From positions 24,649,501 through 24,713,500 of the forward strand of contig BSBM01000232.1 of NCBI GenBank assembly GCA_027924585.1: a stretch of DNA of 64,000 nucleotides. Direction: 5' to 3'. This stretch comes from Larix kaempferi (Eukaryota > Streptophyta > Pinopsida > Pinales > Pinaceae). The translations under genes were made by a program, and so were the position numbers. Shown piece by piece: positions 13,011-25,328 of this stretch. Numbering within the stretch: position 1 is the first letter of the stretch; every line of letters starts with the position of its first letter. Below the pieces are notes generated by a model, which saw only the letters and a program-made list of their open reading frames with translations, ran no database searches and was not told where the DNA came from.

Positions 13011-13960
13011 CATTGTGTCAACCTATACATGCCTCAAATATGTCCTCCAAATTTGCAAGCAACTTCTTCCAATATAGCCTTCAAATCTACAACAAAACCC
13101 TTCACGAAGAAGGCCAAAAAACATATATGCGGTATAGCCTTTAAATTTGCAGCAAACTTTCCCTTTAAATATGCAATAGAACCTTTAAGGCCCCCAAAAA
13201 GATGCCTCCAAAGATTGTATTCAAAACCCATACACAACCACCAATAGATTTCATTGGTTTGCTTCTTCAAACCCTTAATATCATTATCACCTTCAAATTC
13301 TAGGTCATTACAAAGAGGAATCCTAGATCATGTCAATAACATCATCACAATGCGTGCCAATATCACCATAATCTATGTCAAGATAATCACCATATTCACA
13401 TGATTTATGCCAAGATCATCACCATAATATATGCAAACATCACAATGATCTATGCCAATATCATCACCATGATTTTTTCCAGGATCATCACCATAATATA
13501 TGCACCCATCATCATAATCTATGCAAGTTCACCATAATCAATGCAATATCACCATTATCTTTGTAAGATCATCACCATAATGCAATATCTTCAACCAGAT
13601 TCAAAATGAAAGAAGCTCTAACACATATACAAGATTCATACCATAGCTGAGATAACAAGATGGACCCTAGTCCATGAGTAGAATGTACCTTCACAAGAGA
13701 GACCCATATGCAAGAACCATACATTTTCCAAGATGAAACCCTAATCCATAACAAGCATATGGTTAAGAAAATAGTTTATCTCTGTGGAGGTCACAGGTTC
13801 AAAACTGGAGATGGGTAGGGTTTCTCATTGACCCTTTATGACAAGGCTCAAAGGGTAGGAGACCCTTAGGATAGAGGCTTACCCTAGTGGTCTTCAGGAT
13901 GTCTCGGCCCTTGATCAGTCATAAGTTAGTGGTGTATCTGACTTGTGGGCTATTGGACAT

Positions 13961-14374
13961 ACCCTTGAGAGGTTGATGTTCCCATGGTAAAAAAAAGAGA
14001 AACCCTAATCCATGAGAAAAAGATGCTCTGCCAAGATCTTCACCAAAGAACAAAAGATGATGCCAAAACCTTCCATACTTGCTCCTCCACAAGATTTCAC
14101 ACTTTTTATTTAGAGTTGCACAACAGAGAAGAGAGATATGATTTGATAATGAAATGATGAGATTCATACCCTTGGGAGGTTGATGTTCCCATGGTAAAAA
14201 AAAAAGGAAACCGTAATCCATGAGAAAGAGATGCTCTGCCAAGATCTTCACCAAAGAACAAAAGATGATGCCAAAACCTTCCATACTTGCTCCTCCACAA
14301 GATTTCACACTTTTTATTTAGAGTTGCACAATAGAGAAGAGAGATATGATTTGATAATGAAATGACAAGATTCA
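13961..14374. repeat. 207-bp tandem duplication
   Basis: Two almost identical adjacent copies start at 13961 and 14168, both opening ACCCTTG-GAGGTTGATG. Differences are few, so the duplication is young. The shared 60-90 codon reading frame inside is not supported by any motif. Confidence 0.9.
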
Positions 14375-14439
14375 TATCCTATTTATACCTTCCAAGATGC
14401 CTTGTAGCTTATTTTAGGCCAACGTTTTACTCGTTAAAT

Positions 14440-14950
14440 TTAGGATCTCCATAATTTAAGGGGTACCTGAATGTTAGCTTCTCCTTAAATCAATATTTCA
14501 AGGATTACTTAACTTCTCCTTAAATCTTGCACTTCCATATTTCAGGGGTTACTTAACTTCTCCTTAAATCTTGGACTTCCATAGTTGAAGGGTTACTTTA
14601 AAATTTACTTCTTAAATCTTGGACTTCCATATTTCAAGGGTTACTTCAAAGGGTCAATCCCCACTTTATGGTTTCATTAAGGAACTACAACTCGCCTTCT
14701 TGCTCACTTCATGATTTCATTAAAGAGGATTTGGGACTTCTCCTCGTCATCATACTTAGGTGGACACATCATTATTTCTTTCGGGGTTTCTACACATAGT
14801 CATGTGGACCCATCATTTTTTTCGTGGTCATGTGGACCCATATTCATTACTTTGGGGGTTTCTTTACATACACCATCATGGTCTTCTAGGCACATCCTGA
14901 CTATTTTGGGGGATACTCCACATGATCATCTGGACCCAACATCATTATTA
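14440..14950. repeat. Degenerate short tandem repeats
   Basis: 14440-14655 carries about four copies of a 50-58 bp unit (ACTTCTCCTTAAATCTTG, then CTTCCATATTTCA-GGGTTA). 14755-14950 carries looser repeats with CATGTGGACCCA and TTTGGGGG. Both lie inside the inferred long LTR. Confidence 0.6.
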
Positions 14951-15302
14951 TAAGGGATCTTTCATACTTCACACCAACATTGCTTGGGGACAACTTTAGG
15001 GGCTTCTTTAGGGACTTGCTCCTTTTGTGTACAACTCAAAGTGTCTTCCAATGAGGGCCATGCTTAACAATTATGCCATAAGGGGACTGCTTTGGATTTA
15101 TATAGACTTATGTCAAGGCTTCTTTAAGACACTTCATTATGGACTTATCATTATATCTTCAGGGACTTCTTTAGGGGCTCCAAGGCTTCTTCAACACTAC
15201 TCAATCAGTCTTCCTCTACTATTGCCACATCATCATCATCACTCAATATCAATGCCATAGATCACTTGACCCTGTTGAAATCAATGACAACTTCTTCCAA
15301 CA

Positions 15303-16330
15303 ATGCTTCCTAAACATATATTAGATGTAGTATAATTGTTTATGCTAGAATTGTTTTATAGCATATTTTGAATTTTATAAAATAATTATACTAATTAATA
15401 CATTCACCCGCTTCCTAAACATATCTATTAAGTGTAAGTGCAATCTAAATATTCTACATTTTCAACCTTTTTCGAGTATATTTTATGTCTTATTTTGTTC
15501 GAAGTGTAATTGGAAATCTTTAAAAAATATATCACATATATTAGCTATGAAAATAGCATAATTTGGGTGCCATGGGGGTTTTCGAGGGTGTTGAATCTAT
15601 TTATGGATTCAAAAAAACAATTTAAACACTCCCAAATTTGGATTTTACCAAAAAATAATTACCGGATTCCGACCAAAACCCACCGTAAAGTCCAAAACGT
15701 AGAATAAATAGACTACTCCCTAAATGTAATATAATTATTTTATAATATACTTTTAATTTTATAAAAAAAAATGTCATCAAATTCCATTTTCATATATTTT
15801 ACTTTTATAAAGAAAATCCCTCAAATTCCAATTCCATATTTTTAATCATAGTACTAACAACCCTCCCAACTCCATTTCATGGGTAGATCGTTGCATTTCA
15901 TACAATAAAAGGGCAAAACATGGATGATCAAGGACATAAACAATTTAAAGAGTGAAGCAAATTGATCCCTCACTCTTATTGATGTGAGCATATTTTGTTT
16001 GGTGTCTCACATTTTGCTTAGTTTAATATATATATATATAACAAGAGCCACAAAGTGGCTATATCCCTGCCTTGCAGAATAGCAACTAGGAAGAGGAAAG
16101 TTTGATTCGGAAATGTTTTTATTTATAGCATTAGCAAATAACATGTGTCTACAACAAAACTATGAAATTGTTTACACAACATAGCTAATAACCTTGACAC
16201 CTCGTTGTCTATTCCTTGAAAATGGAACATGAAATTATGTCTAAAATCATGTGTATGGTCATCCTCTAACCATTTTATAATAACCATTAAAAAACTTAAC
16301 AATAAAAACATGACAACTTACTTTTTTTTT
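15303..16330. other. AT-rich sequence without genes
   Basis: No coding frame with recognisable content. A short (TA)n run lies at about 16027-16041. This is the left flank of LINE-1. Confidence 0.6.
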
Positions 16331-16343
16331 AACTTAAAAGTTT
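16331..16343. repeat. Target site duplication of LINE-1 (left)
   Basis: AACTTAAAAGTTT, identical to 39213-39225. It lies beside the element's poly-A tail (poly-T on the plus strand, 16341-16349), so its last bases overlap the tail ambiguously. Confidence 0.88.
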
Positions 16344-16848
16344 TTTTTTAACAAGAACGGTTATAATTTGTATTAAGAGTTAGTGAAATAGTCGTTGGAT
16401 CAGTTACAATATAATAAAAGAATCTCGTTCGAATTGTCGAAGGAACCTAAGCGGAAATAGAAACAGATCATAACCAAATTAATCCTGCAGCGATCGAATC
16501 TCTCAATTAAGGGATCGGGCTAAAATCCTATAAACAACTTCAACGCCAATCATTCTATCTGAATGAGATCCGCAAGTTTAGTGCCCGATGATCATGCCTA
16601 ATGAAAAACTGACCGAATTCACAAACTGAGAGAAGTTTGATCGAAAAGCGTTGGAATGAACCTGAGAGTTCACTGAGAGAGAGATGTCCACACCTTAGGC
16701 AGTTTTTCCACCTACGAATTGATTTTTCTCCACCTGTCCACATAAATATGCCTTCTTCCAAATTAATACAAGATCCAACCTGATGGTTCCTATTCAGCAT
16801 GTTGGATTTCTTAATGTATGGTGAAGGGATTGATAATTCCATTAATTT
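16344..16848 (-). other. LINE-1 3' UTR and poly-A
   Basis: About 500 bp from the ORF2 stop to the A-tail. A 95-codon frame at 16555-16842 has no recognisable content. There is no long third ORF here, unlike LINE-2 and LINE-4. The end CCGTTCTTGTT plus A-tail resembles the end of LINE-4. Confidence 0.65.
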
Positions 16849-17684
16849 TCAAGTCCCTTTGCTCAAGGGGACTGCTTCATTAGCATCAAGATCCGCGTCT
16901 CCATTGAGATTTCGCAAGATATGGAAGAACTCAATTCTTTGGAAGAGTTTCATGAGAATCTTGATTTTCTCGAGGAAATGCCTGAGCCTCTTATTATTGG
17001 GATGATTGTTGTTAATGAGTGCTTGGATCACCAACCTTGAATCGCCAAAGACATCAATTTCTCTGATGTTCCTCGTCTTAGCTTGATACAACCCTTGCCA
17101 TAGAGCTAAGGCTTCAGCAATATTATTGGTGTCTTCACCAAGACCCCAGGAGTAATGAAGTTCAAGAGCACCATTGGGGCCTAGTAGCACCCCACCTCCT
17201 CCAACCTCCCCTGGACTCCCTTTGGAGGCCCCATCAAAGAATAGGGTATGCCCCTTCAATTACTATGCCATAGTTTAAAGCTTAACATCCATCCTAATTT
17301 CCCAATTTTCCAGATTGTTAGTGGCAGGAACGGTGGCATGAGGGAAGGGGAGGATTTTATTCATCCAAGCTTATTCATCCCCATTCAACATACAATTATT
17401 CTCTGGGATTGGAAGTGAATTTAAACAATCTCCCATCCAATATTGAGCTTTCATAGCCACATGGGTTGCACGAGAGGCTTTGTTTCTGAAAATACAGCCA
17501 TTTCTTTCCAACCAAAGTTCCCTGAGGATAAATTTAGGGAGAACTAACCAATAGCCTTTGATCCTTTCTTTTTTGTTAAGTGAATAGGGATACAGAGAGG
17601 CCCACTCAATTAGTAGTGAAGGAACCATCTCTAGAAGAGCTAGCTGAGTCAACCAAGAGCCCAAGACATGTGTCCAGACCCTTG
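16849..17684 (-). pseudogene. LINE-1 ORF2 3' part: RNase H
   Basis: Continuation of ORF2 beyond copia-1. First comes the spacer after the zinc-binding domain (RELWLERNGCIFRNKAS near 17480), then an RNase H of the RVT_3 type: FFDGASKGSPG near 17240, WGLGEDTNNIAEALALWQGL near 17130, DVFGDSRLVIQAL near 17045, and NLNGDADLDANEA near 16890. The Asp/Glu/Asp/Asp catalytic set appears present. A frameshift or stop lies near 17260-17370. RNase H would remove template RNA during reverse transcription. Confidence 0.88.
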
Positions 17685-17689
17685 TAGCA
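17685..17689. repeat. Target site duplication of copia-1 (left)
   Basis: TAGCA; partner CAGCA at 34395-34399. One mismatch at the outer base, consistent with later mutation. Confidence 0.8.
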
Positions 17690-18201
17690 TGTTGAAATAT
17701 TGTAACTTCTAAGAATATTCTATTTGTACTTTATTATTCCATAGATGTTTCATTCCTCCATCGGGACTTTATTATATATCCAGAGATGTTTATTCCTCTG
17801 TCGGGATGTTGTAACTAGGGTTATTAGACTTCCCTAGTGGGGTCGGCCCTGAATTAAGTGTTTAGGGGTTATTAGACTCTCCTAGGAGAAGTCGGCCCAG
17901 TTAGGGTTAAAAGTCAAGTGGAGTAGAGTATAAATAGAGGAGGTGTGTTCCTCATTTACACTCACTCATTCACTCACTTGTGAAGTGCGCATAGGAGAGA
18001 GAGAGAGATATGCGAAGGAGGAGAAGGAGCTCTTGTTTTGGGATTACATCTTTGTATTTGTTGGTCATCTATATTGAGGAAATCTTTGATGGGTTTTCTA
18101 CCCCATGAGGGTTTCCAAGGATAAATCTGTGTCTATCTTGTGATTGTGTTTCTTTCAGTGATCTGTATGCTCTTGTTGTGAATTTTATTCTAAACTTAAC
18201 A
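17690..18201 (+). repeat. 5' LTR of copia-1
   Basis: 512 bp, TGTTGAAATA to AACTTAACA. It differs from the right LTR at roughly 5% of sites by eye, and by one missing 43-bp unit in U3 (unit contains TTCCTCC-TCGGGACTTTATTA). A TATAAATA box lies at 17929-17936, so transcription probably starts some 30 bp downstream. Confidence 0.92.
17929..17936 (+). promoter_or_regulatory. TATA box in copia-1 LTR
   Basis: TATAAATA about 240 bp into the LTR. The equivalent site in the right LTR reads GATAAATA. Both copia-2 LTRs have the same box in the matching place. Confidence 0.7.
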
Positions 18202-18213
18202 TGGTATCAGAGC
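18202..18213 (+). promoter_or_regulatory. tRNA-iMet primer binding site (copia-1)
   Basis: TGGTATCAGAGC directly follows the LTR end at 18201. Confidence 0.95.
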
Positions 18214-18691
18214 TAGCTTGAATAGGACATCTATCACAGGGTGAAAATACCTCTCTCTCCTCCTCTAGTGAAAATTAGGGTTTCTGCAAAAGTTGGAATT
18301 TTTGGAATCTCATTACATGGTTAGATGCTCCTCCTCAAAAGAGAAATTTTGAGCCCTAGATCGAACTTTTTGAATGGGTATATATCCGGGAAAGTCAAAC
18401 CCTAGTTTGACTTATGGACCAGTAGACCAGAAAAACTGTGAACCTGTGCACCAGTGAACCAGAAAAGCTGCAAACCTGTGCACCAGTGAACCAGAAAAGT
18501 TGCACACCAGTGAACCAGTAAACCAAAAAATCTGTTGCAGATACGAATTTCGTTGGTCAAGTTTGAAGGGTGAAAAGTTGAAGTTTTCAGAAATCAAGTA
18601 CACCAGTAAACTCAATTCAGTCAAGCACATCTCTTGGTAAGATCAGTTTTGTATTTTAAGAATTTTTAATTTTTGGTGACCTCTTGATAAG
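18214..18691 (+). other. Copia-1 leader with short tandem repeats
   Basis: Untranslated leader. At 18417-18530 a roughly 34-bp unit recurs about three times (CACCAGTGAACCAGAAAAG core). No coding signal precedes the gag ATG at 18692. Confidence 0.6.
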
Positions 18692-19226
18692 ATGGCCCCA
18701 AGCACTAAGCTTGAGGACAAGCTAGAAGGCATAGAGAATTTCCGGACATGGAAATATAGGATTGGTCTCATTCTTGAAGAGAATGATCTTTCCAAATACA
18801 TTAAAGATGAGGTTGCAGAACCTGCGAAAGATGAAGCTAAAGAGAAGTACAAGAAGGACATGATTAGGGAAAAGAGAATCATTGTTGATTCTATCAAAGA
18901 CCACTTGATTCCCCGAGTGTCATCCAAGAAGACCCCAAAGGAAATGTATGATGCCCTAGCCAGAATGTATGAAGGGAGGAACATCAACAGGAAGATGAAC
19001 TTGAGAGCTCAATTGAAGAGCACCAAGATGAGTCAAGGAGAATCTATTTAATATTACTTCACAAGGGTCTCCCAGTTCAAGGAACAACTAAAAGCCATTG
19101 GAGACACACTTTATGAAGATGAACTAGTCATGACTGCTCTCAATGGTCTGACTAGACATTGGGATTCATTCATCCAAACCATGTGTGCCAGAAAAGAAAG
19201 TATGAAGTTTGATATTGTATGGGAGG
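18692..19226 (+). pseudogene. Copia-1 gag, N-terminal part
   Basis: Starts ATGGCCCC, coding MAPSTKLEDKLEGIENFRTW, the usual opening of Ty1/copia Gag (gag-polypeptide / UBN2 family). The domain runs through YDALARMYEG and LNGLTRHWDSFIQT. A stop at 19049 breaks it after QGES. At 19226 the gag-only element is inserted; the frame resumes at 29170 (WEDCIQEE restored across the target duplication). Gag would form the particle. Confidence 0.9.
19222..19226. repeat. Target site duplication of gag-only array (left)
   Basis: GGAGG, identical to 29170-29174. A perfect 5-bp duplication bounds the whole three-LTR array. Confidence 0.93.
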
Positions 19227-21157
19227 TGTTATCTCCTCAAGTAAAATAGTCAAAGTTTGTTTATTTTAGGTGATAGGAAGTCATTAAAAAATACACTTCT
19301 AAATTTATTAAGGCTCATTTTTTAGAGCTTTAGGTATGTAATAAAGTTTGAAAAACATTGGATTTTGTTTTTTCTTTGAAAAGGTCAAAACTCAGCTTTC
19401 GGTGGCTTAGGTGGACATTTCAACTGTTCATTAGCCACCGAAAGCCTAGCTTTCGGCAGCTTAAACGTGAAATTCAGGGCTATCTGAACCACCGAAATCG
19501 TAGGAATATTTTTACGATCAGCATGTCTTTCACATGCACATATCATGCATCATATTAAAGTCTATCAGTTATATGTTAAATGCTACATATCAACTACATA
19601 AGCCACAAATCAAGCCATGAGTTAAGCTAAACTTCAAAAGCCACACAGATGTCTAATGGTCGAAGTAGTTTGGCTAATAAAACATTTTAACAAGTAGAAG
19701 ACATCTGGCCATGAATCATTCCACGATTCAAGCCATAGGATAAAGCCATGCGGCAGGCTAAAAGGGTTTGGATGTCTTGCGTTCAGCAAACCGACAGTCC
19801 AGGAAATGATGAAGGCAGTAGCCAGATCTGGAATAAGTAATAGCAGGAAGGTGCCTCCTCTGCTTTGGGAAAATATTGGTTACCTGTAAATGTAATTAGA
19901 TGCCTCTTTTTGATAAAATTCGACATCATAAAAATATTAATGACTTGTTGCTGTCAATGTTGGGAGATATATAACTGGGTAATATGAGTATGGTTAGGCT
20001 TTTTCTCCGTTTGTAGATTATCATAGATCTCTGAAATGAGATGGAGATTCCAGGTCACGAGTAAAGCAAGAGTGGGCAGTTTTAAAACACAAACAAGTGT
20101 CAGATCGATGATACAGGTGATAGCTTTGTAAATATCGAGGATCTCGTTTCACCAACATGTCAAGAAGACAAAAAGTGTACACATCAAGTTGTCATCGCAA
20201 ACCTATTTTTTGCAGTGTTATGCACTACAAACTCCTGTAGGTGGCAGATTATGGTAGATTCAATCAATTTTGATTTTATCTTCAGCGTATAAAAAGGTGA
20301 CTCATGGCCTAGGTGGTGGAAACAGCTCGAGGAAGGCCTCAATGGCAGTTTAAAATTCGAGTCATGTTTTGATAAAGATTTCATTCCTTGCATTTAGGAT
20401 TTAATTCCTAATTTTTAATAATACAGTTTTTTATTTGGTTTGACAGATGGCTTTTCAGATCCATTTCTTTAGGGTCTAATCTCATCTATTGTAACTAGAT
20501 TAGATTTTGTAGATATTCGATCCATTCTTTAAGGATCCTTGATAATCATTGTAAATCTATAAAGCCAAAACATTTCTAGAGTGTGAGAAGAGGAAAACAG
20601 TCCGAGAGACTGTGGTTCAACTTCAGGAACTTGTAACCATACTTCATTTAGATTTTCATGAGTACATCTTGACATAGAAGATTCTTTCATTATGCTCTGT
20701 TCAGATTTTCATTTCCTTTTCTTCACTGTACTTGTTTACGAATATTACATTCATGTTCTAATGTTTGGCTAATGCCTGATGGCTGTCATCCTGTCTTTGC
20801 ATTGATGAACTAGAGCTGCAAGTATCTTACCTGTTATGTCTAACCATTTAGGTATACAATCGCATGTATGTTTCTGCTAGTATGATAAGTACTTTACCTG
20901 TCGTAGCTGGCCATTCACATATCATGTTGTAGGTATATTTCTGTTAGCATAATAAGTATTCTCCATACTTCCACACCTTTGATTTAAACCTTCTGAGCAG
21001 TATAATAGAAAGCCTTTCGTGTAGATTCATGTGTTCTAAGTGGATGTGAATATATTAAGTTATCTGACTTGATCCTATTTCCCATACATTATTGATCTAT
21101 TTATGTTACCAGGCTCATTCCCTTAACATTCAGGGAAAGACTCCTGGAGTGATAACA
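19227..21157 (+). repeat. LTR 1 of gag-only array
   Basis: TGTTATCTCC to GTGATAACA. Holds a perfect 12-bp inverted repeat, CTTTCGGTGGCT at 19396-19407 against 19433-19444, decayed in LTRs 2 and 3. Small ORFs inside have no recognisable content. Confidence 0.92.
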
Positions 21158-21160
21158 AAT

Positions 21161-21178
21161 TGGCGTCGTTGCCAGGGA
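21161..21178 (+). promoter_or_regulatory. tRNA-Asp-type primer binding site, copy 1
   Basis: TGGCGTCGTTGCCAGGGA, three bases after the LTR. It resembles the TGGCGCCGTTGCCGGGGA site of Athila/Tat-type elements. Confidence 0.75.
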
Positions 21179-21324
21179 GAGGAGATTGAAGCTAATTTCC
21201 CTGGGAGAATGACATAGATCCGACTTTTGATGGCAGACAAAAGGGGGACAAAGAATTGACTGTATCATCCGCCTGGCGACTCCATGATTAAAGACTTCAT
21301 TGGGGAGGATCCAGTTGACAAAAG

Positions 21325-22968
21325 ATGAAGAGACTAAATTCTAAATCCAGGTATCAGTTCATTAGTCTTCTTCGTGAACTGTTGTTGTTCTTTATCAGCT
21401 CTTTCATACTTTTCCCTTCACATGTAAAGAGGATTATCTTTTGTTTTGTTTATTCCGATGATCATCAACCTACCTTCGTATACCCATCTTTGAAAGAGGA
21501 AGGTTTGCAGCCTCCTTGTGTGGTTGATGTTAATTCTATATCTTTACCTCATCCTATTCCTAAAGAAGAGTTCTGCATTCAAATTCCTTTTAAATTTGAG
21601 CATCCATGTAACCTTGAGGAGGTTGAACTTGTTTCAAAACCTATCCAGATCACTGCACCTTTTTCCCTTATTGTTGATCCTTCTTATCAAACTATTAACC
21701 CTCATGTTCATCTCACTACTTTTCAAGTCAAAATCAGAAATAGGATGTTTAAACCTTTGAGGTTGCCATGTCACCTTAAACCTTATCCTCTTGATTTCTT
21801 TAAGTATCTTCCCCGGTTTTCTGGAGATGATCATGTTACAACTGAGAGGCACTTAGGGGCTTTTGAAAACTTCCTTGACCAGTTTGAGATAGTTCATGAT
21901 GATGTGATTATGAGGATATTTTCCAAAACTTTGTTCAAAGATGTTGCAATATGGTTTAAGAGTTTGAGAGCTAATTCTATTGGCTCTTGGATCGAGTTGT
22001 CAAATGCCTTTTTGAAGCATTGGGGTGAGAACAAATCTCTTGATTTGTATCTCGCTGATTTCTATGCTTTGAAGAGAGAGGAGGACGAAGCTTTGCCTAT
22101 CTTCAATCGAATATTCTATAGCACTTATCATGATATGCCTTTGGAGATCCGGCCTACAGAGACTGCTGCCATGATATATTGTGTTATGGGTTTGCATTCA
22201 GAACTTTCCCTTCTCCTATTAGAAAGGAAGTCATCAACCTTAAGACAATTGTATGAAGATGCAAAGGAAGTGGAGGAGAACATCTGTGCTTCCAAGAGGA
22301 TCCGTGATCAAGATGGTTTTGAAAATCTGCCCGCACAGGAGCAGGAAGACTTTCAGTATGTTTCAGATTTTGAGCAGGAAAGTAACGAGTTTGAAGCAAA
22401 TTTGGAGCAACAACAAGCATGTGAGTTCACTTCAGATTCAGGTCATAATTCTTCAATATTTGACAGGTATGAGTCAGAAGTTTATGATCAGTTTGTAAAC
22501 TAGAATGAATCTAAGGTAACCGATGATTGCATAGGCAACTACATGTTCTTAGCTGATCAAAGTCCTTTTCATTTAAACGTTGCTTTATCATCATCTTCTG
22601 AACACTATTTTGATGAGGAAATTGTAGTTTTTGATGATCACAAGTTGATCTCAAGAGAACGAGAAAGTGATCAGTCTTCTAGCAGAGGAACAGTCATGGC
22701 TGAGCAGCTATTTCCCAAAGACCAGCATGTTTTTTATCTTCCTTCCAAGGATTCGGTGGCAGCATTCATGGACTTATACTTTTCAGAGAACCTGAAGATT
22801 TTAGATTTCCTCAGCTTGCCATTGTTTATGGGTAAGTATGGTTTCCTGAATGAGTTCTTATCACTGCTGTTACATTTCAAACATTAGCTGCTAATCAGTG
22901 ATAAAGATGAGATTCCTTCAGTTTTAAAGTTGTTTGGATGGTTGTTATGGAAATCAGCCTTTACCTAA
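21325..22968 (+). pseudogene. Gag-like ORF, copy 1 (two stops)
   Basis: One frame of 547 codons plus stop, interrupted by TAG at 22501 and 22885. The N-terminus has a hydrophobic stretch (residues about 14-42, LLLFFISSFILFPSH within it), unusual for Gag. The gag domain (about 155-330) reads YLPRFSGDDHVTTERHLGAF, AIWFKSLRANSIGSWIELS and LYLADFYALKREEDEALPIF. An acidic, Gln-rich segment and then a segment with SSSEHYFDEEIVVFDDHK follow. No zinc knuckle is seen. Comparison with copy 2 shows both stops were CAG, so the parent protein was longer. It would form the particle; no enzyme is encoded. Confidence 0.85.
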
Positions 22969-23224
22969 CCTGAATGCAAATCCGGTCAGAGTAATAGTAG
23001 GAGAATAAGTTCGTTTTATGAGCAAGTAGTTTCTTTCAGTTGTTGGTTTGTTGAATAAGCATAGCAGGCTACAGGTGTACAGAGATCAGTTGCACAGATC
23101 TTGAGAGTTTTCAGAGATTGGTTTCACAGGCTAGATGACTCCATAGCCCAACAGATAAGGCGACTGGAACTGCTAGGTTCTTGGAACCTCACAGGGAGGA
23201 TTCCATCCCCGAGTAGGAGCCAGA
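22969..23224 (+). other. Region between gag stop and LTR 2
   Basis: About 250 bp of non-coding sequence. No classical polypurine tract is visible; the bases before the LTR are GAGTAGGAGCCAGA. Confidence 0.5.
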
Positions 23225-25161
23225 TGTTATCTCCTCAAATAAAATAGTCAAAGTTTGTTTATTTTAGGTGATAGGAAGTCATTAAAAAATACACTTCTAA
23301 ATTTATAAAGGCTCATTTTTTAGAGCTTTAGGTATGTAATAAAGTTTGAAAAACATTGAATTTTTTTTTTCTTCGAAAAGTTCAAAACTCAGGCTTCGAT
23401 GGCTTAGGCGGACATTTCAACTGTTCATTAGCCACCAAAAGCCTAACTTTCGGCAGCTTAAACGCGAAATTCGAGGCTATCTGAGCCACCGAAATCGCAG
23501 GAAGAATTTTACAGTCAGCATGTCTTTCACATGCACATAGCACGCATCATATAAAATTCTATCAATTATATGTTAAATCCTACATATCAACTACATAAGT
23601 CACAAATCAAGCCACGAGTTAAGCTAAACTTCAAAATCCACACAGATATCTAATGGTCAAAGTAGTTTGGCTAATAAAACGTTTTAACAGGCATAAGACA
23701 TCTGGCCATGAATCATTCCACGATTCAAGCCATAGTCTAAAGCCATGAGCCAAGTTGAAAGGGTTTGGATGTCTTGCGTTCAGCAAACCGACAGTCCAAG
23801 AAATGATGAAGCCAGCAGCCAGATCTAGAATAAGTAATAGCAGGAAGGCACCTCCTCTACTTTGGGAAAATATTGGTTACCTGTAAGTGTCATTAGATGC
23901 CTCTTTCTGATAAAATTCGACATCATAAAAAGATTAATGACTTGCCACTGTCGATGTTGGGAGATATATAATTGGGTAATATGAGTATGGTTAGGCTTTT
24001 TCTCCATTTGTAGATTATCATAGATCTCTGAAATGAGATGGAGATTCCAGGTCACGAGTAAAGCAACAGTGGGCAGTTTTAAAACACAGAGACAAGTGCC
24101 AGATCGATGATACGGGTGCCAGCTTTGTAAATATCGAGGATCTCGTTTCACCAACATGTCAAGAAGACAAAAAGTGTACACAGCAAGTTGTCAGCGCAAA
24201 CCTATTTTTTGCAGTGTTATGCGCTACAAACTCCTGTAGGTGGTAGATTATGGTAGATTCAGTCAATTTTGATTTTATCTCTAGCTTATAAAAAGGTGAC
24301 TCATGGGCTAGGTGGTGGATACAGCTCGAGGAAGGCCTCAATGGCAGTTTAAGAGTCGAGTCAAGTTTTGATAAAGATTTCATTCCTTGCATTTAGGATT
24401 TAATTCCTAGTTTTTAATAATACAGTTTTTTATTTGGTTTGACAGATGGATTTTTAGATCCATTTCTTTAGGTTATAATCTCATCTATTGTAACTAGATT
24501 AGATTTTGTAGATATTCGATCCCTTCTTTAAGGATCCTTGTTAATCATTGTAAAGCTATAAAGCCAAAACATTTCTAGAGTGTAAGAAGAGGAAAACAGT
24601 CCCAGAGACTATGGTTCAACTTCAGGAACTTGTAACCATACTTCATTTAAATTTTCATGAGTACATCTTGACACAGAAGATTCTTTCATTGTGCTTTGTT
24701 CAGATTTTCATTTCCTTTTCTTCATTGTACTTGTTTACGAATATTACATTCATGTTCTAATGTTTGTCTAATGCCCGATGGCTGTCATCCTGTCTTTGCA
24801 TTGATGAACTAGAGCTGCAAGTATCTTACCTATTATGTCTGACCATTTAGGTATACAATCGCATGTATGTTTCTGCTAGTATGATAAGTAATTTACCTAT
24901 CATAGCTGGCCATTCACATATGTTGTTGTAGGTATATTTTTGTTAGCATAATAAGTATTCTCCATACTTCCACACCTTTGATTTAAACCTTTTGAGCAGT
25001 ATAATAGAAAGCCTTTCGTCTTCAAGTAGATTCATGTGTTCTGAGTGGATGTGAATATATTAAGTTATCTGACTTGATCCTATTTCCCATACACTATTGA
25101 TCTATTAAGTTACCAAGCTCATTCCCTTAACAGTTAGGGAAAGACTCCTGGAGTGATAACA
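23225..25161 (+). repeat. LTR 2 (middle) of gag-only array
   Basis: Collinear with LTRs 1 and 3. It serves as 3' LTR of the first unit and 5' LTR of the second. The palindrome near its start is mutated (AGGCTTCGATGGCT). Confidence 0.92.
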
Positions 25162-25164
25162 AAT

Positions 25165-25182
25165 TGGCGTCGTTGTCGGGGA
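25165..25182 (+). promoter_or_regulatory. tRNA-Asp-type primer binding site, copy 2
   Basis: TGGCGTCGTTGTCGGGGA, same position relative to the LTR as copy 1. Confidence 0.75.
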
Positions 25183-25328
25183 GAGGAGATTGAATCTAAT
25201 TTCCCTGGGAGAACGACATAGATCCGACTTTTGATGGCAAACAAAAGGGGGACAAAGAATTGACTGTATCATCTGCTTGGCGACTCCACGATTAAAGACT
25301 CCACTGGGAAGGATCTGGTTGACAAAAG

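Larger units (their letters stand above)
12164..15302 (-). mobile_element. Probable long LTR (minus), possibly solo
   Basis: On the minus strand a TGTTGGAAG start at 15302 and an end in TTCACCCCCCC...CCATCA near 12164 fit a plant LTR. Just before the end lies a stretch of the kind found near LTR 3' ends (poly-A-signal-like ATAAGAAAAAAATTCC, then CCACGTAAAATATTTTG near 12310). The interior is repetitive. I see no partner LTR, primer site or target duplication (flanks TTTCC and ATGCT). It could be a solo or truncated LTR. Confidence 0.35.

Noticed and set aside
18202-18213. tRNA-like sequence
   Set aside because: Only a 12-base primer binding site; no tRNA gene structure around it, and the same holds at 10620 and 58893.
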